Of a stretch of 64,000 bases of DNA, positions 34,855 to 43,055 are shown piece after piece; position 1 is the stretch's first letter; each line of letters opens with the position of its first letter. This stretch comes from Lentzea atacamensis (lineage in GTDB: Bacteria > Actinomycetota > Actinomycetes > Mycobacteriales > Pseudonocardiaceae): NCBI RefSeq assembly GCF_003269295.1, contig NZ_QLTT01000001.1, positions 639,635 through 703,634 of the forward strand. Direction: 5' to 3'. The position numbers and the translations under genes are program-made. The notes beneath the pieces were generated by a model. It worked only from the letters and a program-made list of their open reading frames with translations, had not been told where the DNA came from and did not search any database.

Positions 34855-36443
34855 CGGCGCACCACGTACGGTCCGATGGCGAGCAGGTCGATCGGGGACG
34901 AGCCGAAGCACTCCAGTGCGTCGCGCGGGCTGTCGACCATGGGGCGGCCCGCCGTGTTGAGGCTCGTGTTCACCACGACCGGGACACCGGTCCGCGCGTC
35001 GAACTCGCGCAGCATGCGTTCGAGCAGCGGGTCGCCGGCCACGGTCTGCGCACGTGCGGTGCCGTCCACGTGCACCACCGCCGGGATCCGATCAGTCCAC
35101 TCCGGACGGACGTCGTGCACGAAGAGCATGTAGGGGCTGGGAAGCGGACCGCGGGTGAACACCTCGGCCGCCCGCTCGGCCAGCACCATCGGGGCCACCG
35201 GGCGGAACTGCTCGCGGCCCTTGACGTCGTTCAGCCGGGTCAGGTTCTCGGCGAAGCACGGGTTCGCGAACAGCGACCGGCGGCCGAGCGCGCGCGGGCC
35301 GTACTCGCTGCGCCCCTGGAACCACGCCACGATCTTGTTCGCGGCCAGTGCCTCCGCCACCTCCACCGCGACGTCCGCGGGCTTCGAGAACGGCACCGCG
35401 GCCGTGCGCAGCACCGACTCGATCTCGTCGTCCGAGAAGCCGCGGCCGAGGTCGGCACCGGGCATCGCCGACACGCGGTCCGACACGTGCAACGCCGCGC
35501 CGAGAGCCGTTCCGGCGTCCCCCGCCGCCGGCTGGACCCAGACCTCGTCGAACGGTCCCTCGGCGAAGATCCGGGTGTTGGCCACGCAGTTCAGCGCGAC
35601 CCCGCCGGCCATCGTCAGGCGGCGTTCACCGGTGCGGTCGTGCAGCCACCGCACCAGCTCCAGCAGCACCTCCTCCAGCCGCACCTGCACGCTCGCCGCC
35701 AGTTCGGCGTGCTCCTGGGTGATCTCCTCGTCCTTCGCGCGCTGCTTGGCCAGGGCGTTCCAGTCGAGCGGCCGGATCTCGAAGCCGCCGTCGCGCACCA
35801 GCACGTGCTCGCGCATCAGGTCGAGGTGCACCGGCTTCGCGTGGGAGGCCAGTGCCATGACCTTGTACTCGTCACTGGATCGCAGAAAGCCCAGGTGTTC
35901 GGTCAGTTCCTCGTACATCAGCCCCAGCGAGTGCGGCAGCCGTTGCGACGCGAAGGTGGTCAGCGCCCCGTCGACGTAGCGTCCGGCGAGGTGGGAGCCG
36001 CACTCGCCGCGACCGTCCGCGACCAGCACCGCGCAGTTCCCGTCGAACGGCGCGGCGAGGCCGGTGGACGCGGCGTGGGCGACGTGGTGCGGCACGAACC
36101 TCACGATGTCGGGGTCGAGGCCCGGCAACGAGGTCGCCAGGAACTGCGGCGCCTTGCGGGCATAGGTCGTGCGCAAGTCCTCCCACGGCGCGTACTCCGC
36201 GTCCACCAGTGACGGGTCGTACGAGTACGCCACGGCGTCGAGGTCGGCGGCGCTGAGCCCGGCCTGGTAAAGGCACCAGCGCGCTGAGAGCTCCGGCTGC
36301 TCCCACGCCGAGAACGGCACGGGGCGTTTGCCGTGCTTGCGGCGGGAGAACCGTTCTTCTTCCGCTGCCGCGACAATCGAACCGTCGACCACCAGTGCTG
36401 CGGCCGGGTCGTGGAACACCGCGTTGATCCCGAGAACTCGCAT
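34851..36443 (-). CDS. NodU/CmcH-family O-carbamoyltransferase
   Basis: 530 residues. The N-terminal Kae1-like domain has LGINAVFHDPAAALV and the metal site HHVAHAAS (His119, His120, His123); the C-terminal domain has EYGPRALGRRSL and REQFRPVAPMV. Relatives (NodU, TobZ, CmcH, NovN) move a carbamoyl group from carbamoyl phosphate to a hydroxyl of a sugar or antibiotic. Here the acceptor is probably a glycan or glycoside made by the neighbouring genes. It has its own stress-sigma-like promoter (36453-36477) with the -10 only 9 nt from the ATG. Confidence 0.9.
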   Translation of the reverse strand: MRVLGINAVFHDPAAALVVDGSIVAAAEEERFSRRKHGKRPVPFSAWEQPELSARWCLYQAGLSAADLDAVAYSYDPSLVDAEYAPWEDLRTTYARKAPQFLATSLPGLDPDIVRFVPHHVAHAASTGLAAPFDGNCAVLVADGRGECGSHLAGRYVDGALTTFASQRLPHSLGLMYEELTEHLGFLRSSDEYKVMALASHAKPVHLDLMREHVLVRDGGFEIRPLDWNALAKQRAKDEEITQEHAELAASVQVRLEEVLLELVRWLHDRTGERRLTMAGGVALNCVANTRIFAEGPFDEVWVQPAAGDAGTALGAALHVSDRVSAMPGADLGRGFSDDEIESVLRTAAVPFSKPADVAVEVAEALAANKIVAWFQGRSEYGPRALGRRSLFANPCFAENLTRLNDVKGREQFRPVAPMVLAERAAEVFTRGPLPSPYMLFVHDVRPEWTDRIPAVVHVDGTARAQTVAGDPLLERMLREFDARTGVPVVVNTSLNTAGRPMVDSPRDALECFGSSPIDLLAIGPYVVRR

Positions 36444-36452
36444 GAAGGGCGG

Positions 36453-36477
36453 CTACCCGGCGAATGTCCGGGCAAAC
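36453..36477 (-). promoter_or_regulatory. SigB/SigF-type promoter overlapping the uxs-like stop codon
   Basis: Minus strand GTTT (36477-36474), 15 bases, GGGTAG (36458-36453), then 9 nt to ATG 36443. The TAG of the -10 is the stop codon of the upstream epimerase gene. It would start a leaderless transcript for the carbamoyltransferase and genes below it. Confidence 0.65.
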
Positions 36478-37370
36478 GAGCGAAGTCCTTCCTCCAGCGG
36501 AACCGTCGGCTGCCAGTGCAACACCTCTCGCGCGAGGCTGATGTCCGGCCGCCGCCGCCGCGGGTCGTCCGTCATCGACTCGACGTGCCGGACCACCGAG
36601 GAACTGCCGGTCACCTCGATCGTCTTGCGGGCGACGTCCAGCACGGTGACCTCGGTGGGGTTGCCGAGGTTGATCGGACCGGGGTGGCCGCTGCGGGCCA
36701 TCGCGAGCAATCCGCGCACCAGATCGTCCACGTAGCACAACGATCTGGTCTGCAGGCCGTCGCCGTGCACCGTCAGCGGCTCACCGGCCAGGGCCTGTCT
36801 CAGGAAGGTCGGGATCATCCGCCCGTCGTGCGCACGCATCCGGGGACCGTAGGTGTTGAAGATCCGCACGATCCCCGCGTCGACGCCGTGTTCCGCCCGG
36901 AACGCCGTGGTCATGGCCTCGCCGAACCGCTTCGCCTCGTCGTAGACGCTGCGCGGCCCGATCGGGTTCACGTGCCCCCAGTACGACTCCCGCTGCGGGT
37001 GCTCCTCCGGGTCGCCGTACACCTCGCTGGTGGACGCGACGACCACGCGAGCGCCCTTGCGGCGGGCCAGCTCCAGCACGTGGTACGTGCCGAACCCACC
37101 GGCCCGCAACGTGTCCACCGGCATCCGCAGGTAGTCGGCCGGCGAGGCCGGGCACGCCAGGTGCAGGATCAGGTCGACGGGTCCGAGCAGGTCGAGCGGG
37201 CGGGACACGTCGGCGGTGACGACTCCCACGCCGTCCGGCACGTTGCCGCGTGAGCCGGTGCGGAAGTCGTCGACGCACACGACCTGTGCGCCGCCGGCCA
37301 GCAGCGCCTCGCAGACGTGCGAGCCGAGGAAGCCTGCGCCACCGGTGACGACGACCCGCTCAGGCGACAT
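36453..37370 (-). CDS. UDP-glucuronate decarboxylase-like (UDP-xylose synthase) epimerase
   Basis: 305 residues. VVVTGGAGFLGSHVCEALL is the NAD site; LACPASPADYLRMPVDTL, ASTSEVYGDPEEHPQ, VYDEAKRFGEA (Tyr-x3-Lys) and IFNTYGPRMRAHDGRMIP are the UXS-type blocks. UXS converts UDP-glucuronate to UDP-xylose, and the UDP-glucose dehydrogenase four genes on would supply its substrate. Its start overlaps the end of the zinc dehydrogenase gene by 11 nt. Confidence 0.88.
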   Translation of the reverse strand: MSPERVVVTGGAGFLGSHVCEALLAGGAQVVCVDDFRTGSRGNVPDGVGVVTADVSRPLDLLGPVDLILHLACPASPADYLRMPVDTLRAGGFGTYHVLELARRKGARVVVASTSEVYGDPEEHPQRESYWGHVNPIGPRSVYDEAKRFGEAMTTAFRAEHGVDAGIVRIFNTYGPRMRAHDGRMIPTFLRQALAGEPLTVHGDGLQTRSLCYVDDLVRGLLAMARSGHPGPINLGNPTEVTVLDVARKTIEVTGSSSVVRHVESMTDDPRRRRPDISLAREVLHWQPTVPLEEGLRSFARTFAG

Positions 37371-38493
37371 CGAGCACCGTCTTCAGCCAGCCGTCCTCGC
37401 GCAGGTCGAACGACCGGTAGGCGTCGATCGCGGACGTGGGCTTCTCGTGCCGGGTGATGAACGCGGTCGGGTCCATCGAGCCGGTCAGCACCATGTTCAG
37501 CAGGCGCGGCAGGTAGCGGCGGTGGTTGCAGTTGCCCATGCGCAGCGTCAGGTTCTTGTTCATCGCCTGGCCGATCGGGAAGTCGTCGAAGCCCGGCGGG
37601 TAGACACCGATGATGCCGATGGAGCCCGCCTTCGCGGCCAGCTCGACCGCCCAGTCCAGCGCGAGCCGCGGCGCGTCGCCGGGTTTCCACTGTTCGGAAG
37701 TCCGTTCGCCCGGCTGCTCCGCGTCGACACCGACCGCCTCGATCACGCGGTCGGGGCCGATCCCGCCGGTGAGCTCCCGGACGATCTCGACGGGGTCCTC
37801 CTCGTTGAAGTTCACGGTCTCGGCGTTCTGCGCGCGGGCCTTGTCCAGCCTCGACGCGATCCCGTCCACGACGATCACCCGTCCGGCACCCTGCCGCTTC
37901 GCCGACGCGATCGCGAACTGCCCGACCACGCCCGCACCCAGGACGAGCACGGTGTCGCCGGAGCCGACCTCGGCGAGCCTGGCGCCGAACCACGCGGTCG
38001 GGAAGATGTCCGACAGCAGGATCGCCTGGTCGTCGCTGACCCCGTCCGGCACCCGCACCAGCGTCGTCATCGCGTGCGGAATCCGCGCGAACTCGGCCTG
38101 CAGGCCGTTGATCGGACCGGTCGGCCTCGGTCCGCCGAAGAAGCAGGTCCCGGCCGCGGGCCCGTTCGGGTTCGCGGTGTCGCATTGGGCGAAGTACCCC
38201 GCACGACAGTACGAGCAGGTGCCGCAGCCGATCGTCGACGTCACCACGACGCGGTCGCCGGGGGTGAACCCGCGGACCGCGGAGCCGACCTCCTCGACGA
38301 CACCGACCGCCTCGTGGCCGAGCACCGTGCCCTCGACCATGTCCGGCATGGTGCCGCGCTCCATGTGCAGGTCGGTGCCGCAGATGGCGCTGCGGGTGAT
38401 CCGGATGACCGCGTCCGTCGGCTCCTGCACGCGCGGGTCGTCCACCTCGTCCAGGCGGATGTCTCCCACGTCGTGCCACACGACAGCCTTCAC
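37360..38493 (-). CDS. Zinc-dependent alcohol dehydrogenase (MDR family)
   Basis: 377 residues from GTG 38493, which follows GGGAGGAG and begins VKAVVWHDVGDIRLDEV. Catalytic zinc residues lie in CGTDLHMERG and GHEAVGVVEE; the structural zinc loop is CGTCSYCRAGYFAQC; the NAD site is VLVLGAGVVGQFAI. It is close to glutathione-independent formaldehyde dehydrogenase-like enzymes. A long frame extension upstream is an overlap with the GH92 gene and is not part of it. It heads the six-gene operon running to 31842. Confidence 0.9.
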   Translation of the reverse strand: MKAVVWHDVGDIRLDEVDDPRVQEPTDAVIRITRSAICGTDLHMERGTMPDMVEGTVLGHEAVGVVEEVGSAVRGFTPGDRVVVTSTIGCGTCSYCRAGYFAQCDTANPNGPAAGTCFFGGPRPTGPINGLQAEFARIPHAMTTLVRVPDGVSDDQAILLSDIFPTAWFGARLAEVGSGDTVLVLGAGVVGQFAIASAKRQGAGRVIVVDGIASRLDKARAQNAETVNFNEEDPVEIVRELTGGIGPDRVIEAVGVDAEQPGERTSEQWKPGDAPRLALDWAVELAAKAGSIGIIGVYPPGFDDFPIGQAMNKNLTLRMGNCNHRRYLPRLLNMVLTGSMDPTAFITRHEKPTSAIDAYRSFDLREDGWLKTVLDVA

Positions 38494-38520
38494 GTCTCTT
38501 CTCCTCCCGTTTCTCGGCTG

Positions 38521-38545
38521 GTTCCCCACTGCGGGCAGCGCAAAC
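38521..38545 (-). promoter_or_regulatory. Stress-sigma-like promoter of the 38493 operon
   Basis: Minus strand GTTT (38545-38542), 15 bases, GGGAAC (38526-38521), one base off GGGTAC. It leaves a 27-nt leader with a good ribosome site before GTG 38493. Confidence 0.45.
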
Positions 38546-38606
38546 ACGGACAAAACGGGCGAAGAGGCGGCGTGCGTGTTGTGCAGGCTGTGCTGGTTGC
38601 AGGTGC

Positions 38607-40847
38607 TCAGCGCGTCGCGGTGCTGACCCTGAGCACTCCACCGCGCTGCACGAACTGCTCGGGCAGCCACGGAGTCGTTTGCCTGCGGCCGTTCCACCTG
38701 ATGTCGTCGACGTGGATGCCCGGCGCGCCCGGCGCGAGGATCGTGATGCCGCGCTGGGCGATGCGGGCCTTCGGGAACATCGGGCTGGACACGTGCAGTT
38801 CCGCGCTGCTCGGCGTCCTCGGGTACAGGCCCAGCGCGGCGAAGACGTACCAGGCGGACATCGTGCCGAGGTCGTCGTTGCCCGGCAGGCCGTTCGGGCC
38901 GGTGCGGTAGACCAGCTTCGCCATGGCCCGCACGGTCTCCTGGGTCTGGTGCGGGCGGCCGAGCTCGTTGTAGAGCCACGGGGTGTGGATGCCCGGCTCG
39001 TTCGTCGGGTCGTACCGCAGCGGGTCGCCGCCGGTCGCCCACGAGCCGTCCGGGCGGTGGAAGAAGGCGTCGAGCCTGGCGGCGGCGATGTCCTTGCCGC
39101 CCATGGCTTCCGCGAGGCCCTGGGCGTCGTGCGGCACCATCCACGTGTAGGTGGCGCTGCTGCCCTGTGCGAAGCCCTGGTCCGAGGCGGGGTTGAACGG
39201 GGTCACCCAGCTGCCGTCCGCCCTGCGCGCCTGCTGGTGGCCGGTTGCCGGGTTGAACGTGTTGCGCCACCAGCCGGCGCGTTTCCGCAGCTCCTCGCTC
39301 GGGAGACCGAGACGGGCGGCCAGGTCGGCCAGCGCGTGGTCGGCAACCGCGTCTTCGAGCGTCTCGGCGGCGCCGCCCCAGCAGTGGCAGGTGTCGTGCG
39401 GCGCGTAGCCGAGGCGGAGGTGCTCGGCGAGGTTCGGGCGCTGGCCCTCGCACTGGCCGGGGCATCCCTTGTCCGACAGGCCGTCCGGGTGCGGGACGGT
39501 CGCCTGGTGCAGCAACGAGTCGTAGGCCGCCCGCACGTCGAAGTCCGTGGCGCCCATGGCGTACATGCCCGCGATGGCCGGGGCGGACGGATCGCCGGTC
39601 ATGACGTGCGTCGGGCCGGTGATGTGCACCCAGCGGTCCCACACGCCGCCGTTCTTGCGGGCGATGTCCAGCAGGGACTGGGCGTACGTGCTCGCGACGC
39701 CGGGTGCGAGCAACGCCAGGAGCTGGGTCTGGGCGCGGTACTGGTCCCAGCCGGAGAAGTTGCCGTACCGCAGCTCGCGACCGGCGTCACTGATCACGTT
39801 GGGCTGCAGGAACGTGTGGTAGAGCGCGGTGTAGAAGATCGTGCGCTCGTCGGCGGTGCCGCCGTCGACCTCCACCGCGCGGAGCTGCTTCGCCCAGGCC
39901 TTCCTGGCTTCCTCCGCGATCTGCGCGACGGTCGCACGCTTCGGGATCTCCGCCGCCAGGTTGCGTTCGGCGGCTTCCGCGCTGGTGTAGGAGATGCCGA
40001 CCCGCGTGGTCACCTTGTTGTCCGCAAAGGACACGTAGCCGCCGGACCCCTTGCCCGCGCGGGCGTTTCCGGTCAGGTAGCCTTCGCCGCCGCTTGCGGT
40101 CGTCGTGCCCGGCCTCAGCTCGCTGTTGACCCACGTGCCGTACGCGGCGATCGGGCGGTCGAAGCTCGCCGTGAAGTACAAGCGGTAGTAGGTCTTCTGG
40201 TTGTTCACGCCGCCGTTGGCGCGCCTGCCGCAGAACGCGCCGGTCAAGACCGAGCCCGAGACCGTGTTGGCCACCGGGTCGATGGTGACCTCGGCGTCCT
40301 CGCTGCCGTTGAGCGAGTTCGACACGCGGAAGAGCAGCGAACCCTCTGCCGGGAACGTGAACTCACCGATGCCCGCGCGGGTGGTCACCGACAGATCCGC
40401 TGTGGCGCCGGACTTCAGGCCCACCCGGTAGCGGCCCGGTTCGGCGATCTCGTCGGCGTGCGTGAAGTCGCTGGCGTAGACCTGGTCCCCGGTGTCGGCC
40501 GTCGGTGACGACGTGATCGCGCCGGCGTGCGGCATGATCGGCACGTCCCCGGCCGCGCCGGGATGGCAGCCGGCGCCGTTGACGTGGGTGAGGCTGAAGC
40601 CGCGGACTCTCGTGACGTCGTAGGCGTACCCGTTGGCGGCGCCCGTGTTCGTCTGGTCGCCTCGGGTCGAGGTCGGGCTCCACGAGATCATGCCGAACGG
40701 CCGCACGGCGCCCGGATAGGTGTTACCGCCTCCCGCCGAGCCGATCAACGGGTCGACGTAGCGCGTGTCGTCCCTGACCGCCGCGCTCACGGGAGTCACC
40801 AGCGCGGCCGTCAGGACGAGGCTCAAGCCTGCAGAGAGCGCTCTCAC
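38607..40847 (-). CDS. Secreted GH92 family glycosidase (alpha-mannosidase type)
   Basis: 746 residues from GTG 40847, with a signal peptide (about 1-22, ending VSAAV). GH92 blocks: VDPLIGSAGGGNTYPGAVRP near the start, GFSLTHVNGAGC, FSGWDQYRAQTQLLALL, and GNDDLGTMSAWYVFAALGLY near the C-terminus. The family consists of calcium-dependent exo-alpha-mannosidases. GTGA overlap with the secreted protein gene upstream, so the two form an operon. A palindrome typical of LacI-family operators covers the start codon. Confidence 0.92.
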   Translation of the reverse strand: MRALSAGLSLVLTAALVTPVSAAVRDDTRYVDPLIGSAGGGNTYPGAVRPFGMISWSPTSTRGDQTNTGAANGYAYDVTRVRGFSLTHVNGAGCHPGAAGDVPIMPHAGAITSSPTADTGDQVYASDFTHADEIAEPGRYRVGLKSGATADLSVTTRAGIGEFTFPAEGSLLFRVSNSLNGSEDAEVTIDPVANTVSGSVLTGAFCGRRANGGVNNQKTYYRLYFTASFDRPIAAYGTWVNSELRPGTTTASGGEGYLTGNARAGKGSGGYVSFADNKVTTRVGISYTSAEAAERNLAAEIPKRATVAQIAEEARKAWAKQLRAVEVDGGTADERTIFYTALYHTFLQPNVISDAGRELRYGNFSGWDQYRAQTQLLALLAPGVASTYAQSLLDIARKNGGVWDRWVHITGPTHVMTGDPSAPAIAGMYAMGATDFDVRAAYDSLLHQATVPHPDGLSDKGCPGQCEGQRPNLAEHLRLGYAPHDTCHCWGGAAETLEDAVADHALADLAARLGLPSEELRKRAGWWRNTFNPATGHQQARRADGSWVTPFNPASDQGFAQGSSATYTWMVPHDAQGLAEAMGGKDIAAARLDAFFHRPDGSWATGGDPLRYDPTNEPGIHTPWLYNELGRPHQTQETVRAMAKLVYRTGPNGLPGNDDLGTMSAWYVFAALGLYPRTPSSAELHVSSPMFPKARIAQRGITILAPGAPGIHVDDIRWNGRRQTTPWLPEQFVQRGGVLRVSTATR
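40834..40845. promoter_or_regulatory. LacI-family-type palindromic operator over GH92 start
   Basis: GAGAGCGCTCTC is a perfect 12-bp palindrome, the core of many actinobacterial LacI/CebR-type sugar operators. It covers codons 1-5 of the GH92 gene. No LacI gene is in the window, so binding is inferred. Confidence 0.45.
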
Positions 40848-41467
40848 GCTCGGACCCTACCGGTTTCACAGTAAACGCAGGGTGGCCGATAGCCGTCGAT
40901 CCGCAGGCTCCGGAACTCCAGGTCGTTCGGCGTCTTGCCGACGAAGACCAGCCCGCGGGCGTCGTCGAGCGCCTCGCTCAGCGGATAGGCCGGCTTGCCG
41001 AGCTCCGGCAGGGTCGTCCAGTTCTTCTCGTTGAAGCTGAAGAACTTCTTCACCAGCTCGCCGCGGGTCGACGGGATCTTGGTGACCCACTTGTCGCCGC
41101 CGCTCCAGTGCGACGCCGGGCGCAGCTGGACGTGGAGGTCGTCGGTCGCGCGGTAGGTCATCCAGAACCCGCGCGAGTGCGTGAGGTCGGCCTGGGCCTC
41201 GAACTTGTTGCCGAGCCACACGACCATGACGTGCCAGTCGTCGGCGAGGAACTTGATCTTCGCCGTGTAGTCGTGCCGGTTCCCGGGCACGAGGATGCTG
41301 CCGGTCGCGGGCTCGGTGGCACCTTCGCCGCTGGCGAGCCACTGTTGCAGCCGGTCGATGGACGGGGTGGCACACTCTCCGCCGTGTGCGGCGTTGGCGG
41401 TCGCCGTGGAGCCGAGCGTGAACAGCGCGATCACCGTGATGCGGCCGAGCGTCGAATTCAAGCGCAT
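40844..41467 (-). CDS. Secreted protein of unknown function, coupled to GH92
   Basis: 207 residues from ATG 41467, with a signal peptide (about 1-26, ending TATANA-AH). The mature part is mostly beta strand with aromatic residues (DDWHVMVVWLGNKF, FWMTYRATDDLHVQLRP), and a C-terminal CVYC. It could be a carbohydrate-binding-type module, but I recognise no family. The stop overlaps the GH92 GTG, so both are made together and exported. Confidence 0.75.
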   Translation of the reverse strand: MRLNSTLGRITVIALFTLGSTATANAAHGGECATPSIDRLQQWLASGEGATEPATGSILVPGNRHDYTAKIKFLADDWHVMVVWLGNKFEAQADLTHSRGFWMTYRATDDLHVQLRPASHWSGGDKWVTKIPSTRGELVKKFFSFNEKNWTTLPELGKPAYPLSEALDDARGLVFVGKTPNDLEFRSLRIDGYRPPCVYCETGRVRA

Positions 41468-41575
41468 CTCGCCGACCGTAGCGGAAATTGGTTGAACCAT
41501 TCTCCGTTCACGGTTGACCGCATCAACCTGGACAGCGGATTGTGAGGGCACGTCACGACGGCTCACAGTTGCGGC

Positions 41576-43036
41576 GTGCGCCCTGCCAGATGGCTTGGAT
41601 TCATAAGTGTCGTAACGATTTTCTGCGCCCAGCTGACGTCTCCGGCCACCGCCACGCGCGACTGCCCAGCCGTCGTGGACGACCGCAGGTTTCCCTCGGC
41701 GGCCACCCTGCGAGACCTGAACGCCCAGGTAGCCGGGTTCGGCGTGCGGGCCACCGGCAGCCCGGCGCACCACCGGCTCGTCTCCTGGCTGGAACGCCAG
41801 GTCTCCCGCCTCCCCGGCATGTCGGTGCGTTCGGAACGATTCCCCGTCCACCGCTGGCAACCACGCCCCGGCTTCCTCCTGTCCGGCGGCGTGGTGCCCG
41901 TCGCCGCCCCGATCCCCTACTCCGCCCCGGGCCTGCGCTCCGGCGAGCTGATCCACCTGCCCACCGCCGAGCCCATCACCGCCGCCAACGCCCGCGGCAA
42001 GGTGGTCCTGCGCGACTTCCCCGCCGTGGACCGCGGCTATCACGCCGAACCCCAGCTGCACCGCGACATGATCGACGCGGGCCTGGCCGCAGCCGCGGGC
42101 GTCATCGTCGCTCTTCCGTTCCCGCACGAGCAGGCCCGCGGCTACTGGGACCCCCACACCGGCACGCACTACCGCGTGCCGGGCGTGTTCGTCGGCTCCG
42201 ACGCGGCCCTGAAACTCAAAGCAGGCACCCGCACGACCATCGGCGTCCTGGCCGGCCGCGCCCCCGCCGTGACACGCTCACTCATCGCGACGCTGCCCGG
42301 CCAGAGCCGCGAACGCATCGTCATCGACACCAACACCGACGGCGTCGGCTGGGTGCAGGAGAACGGAACCGTCGCCCTGCTCGCCCTCGCCGAGCACTTC
42401 GCCCGTCTCCCACCGCGCTGCCGCCCGCGCACCCTGGAGTTCGTCTTCGCCACCGGCCACCTGCACCGCCCCGCCGAGGGCAGCGAGTTCCGCGCCCGCG
42501 CGCTCGACGCCGAGTACGACTCGGGGTCCGTCGCGTTCGCGTTCGTCCTCGAACACCTCGGCACACGGGAGTTCCTGCCCAGCGCGGGTTCCCTGCGGCC
42601 GACAGGAGCAGCGGAGCTGTCGGGCTGGTTCGCGGGCAGTCCCGTGCTCGCGCGAACAGCCGCAACAGCGTTGGCCGGACGGCAGGTCGACCGCACCTTC
42701 GTGTTGCCCGGCATCGACGTTCCGGTGCCGGGCAGGGCGCCGCCGCAGTGCTCGTTCGGCGGCATCGGCACGCACTTCCACTCGCACCTGGTGCCTGCGA
42801 TGGCGATGATCTCCGGACCGTGGACGCTCTGGGCGCCCTCGTTCGGCGCCGAAGCCGTCGATCACGAGCGGATGCGGCGCCAGACCCTGGCCGCGGGCGA
42901 CGCCGTGCTGGCGCTCGGGCCGGTACCGCGCGAGCAGATCGCCGGGCCGTACCTCGACCTCCGCCGGGCTCGGGCGGCAGGCGCGGCGACCTGTTCGCAC
43001 GACCTGCCACCCGAGTGGGCGCCGGGCCCGCCCTGA
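41576..43036 (+). CDS. Secreted M28-peptidase-like protein with altered zinc ligand
   Basis: 486 residues from GTG 41576; signal peptide about 1-26 (ending PATATR). It has a PA-type insertion (about 105-235) and an M28-like core: IDTNTDGVGWVQENGTVALL, EFVFATGHLHRPAEGSEF, FVLEHLGTREF, and GGIGTHFHSHLVPAMAMISG. In active M28 enzymes the first zinc ligand is a His before the TDG motif; here it is Asn. It may be non-catalytic or use a different metal site. It is divergent from the 41467 gene over 108 bp. Confidence 0.7.
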   Translation: MRPARWLGFISVVTIFCAQLTSPATATRDCPAVVDDRRFPSAATLRDLNAQVAGFGVRATGSPAHHRLVSWLERQVSRLPGMSVRSERFPVHRWQPRPGFLLSGGVVPVAAPIPYSAPGLRSGELIHLPTAEPITAANARGKVVLRDFPAVDRGYHAEPQLHRDMIDAGLAAAAGVIVALPFPHEQARGYWDPHTGTHYRVPGVFVGSDAALKLKAGTRTTIGVLAGRAPAVTRSLIATLPGQSRERIVIDTNTDGVGWVQENGTVALLALAEHFARLPPRCRPRTLEFVFATGHLHRPAEGSEFRARALDAEYDSGSVAFAFVLEHLGTREFLPSAGSLRPTGAAELSGWFAGSPVLARTAATALAGRQVDRTFVLPGIDVPVPGRAPPQCSFGGIGTHFHSHLVPAMAMISGPWTLWAPSFGAEAVDHERMRRQTLAAGDAVLALGPVPREQIAGPYLDLRRARAAGAATCSHDLPPEWAPGPP

Positions 43037-43055
43037 GCACAGGACGGGCCCGGTT

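Noticed and set aside
23628..37370. LPS core biosynthesis locus of a Gram-negative
   Set aside because: No lipid A, Kdo or O-antigen polymerase genes; the flanking genes and codon use are actinobacterial.
37360..39642. 760-residue open frame joining the zinc dehydrogenase to upstream DNA
   Set aside because: The upstream part lies in another frame of the GH92 gene; GTG 38493 has a ribosome site and the conserved enzyme N-terminus.
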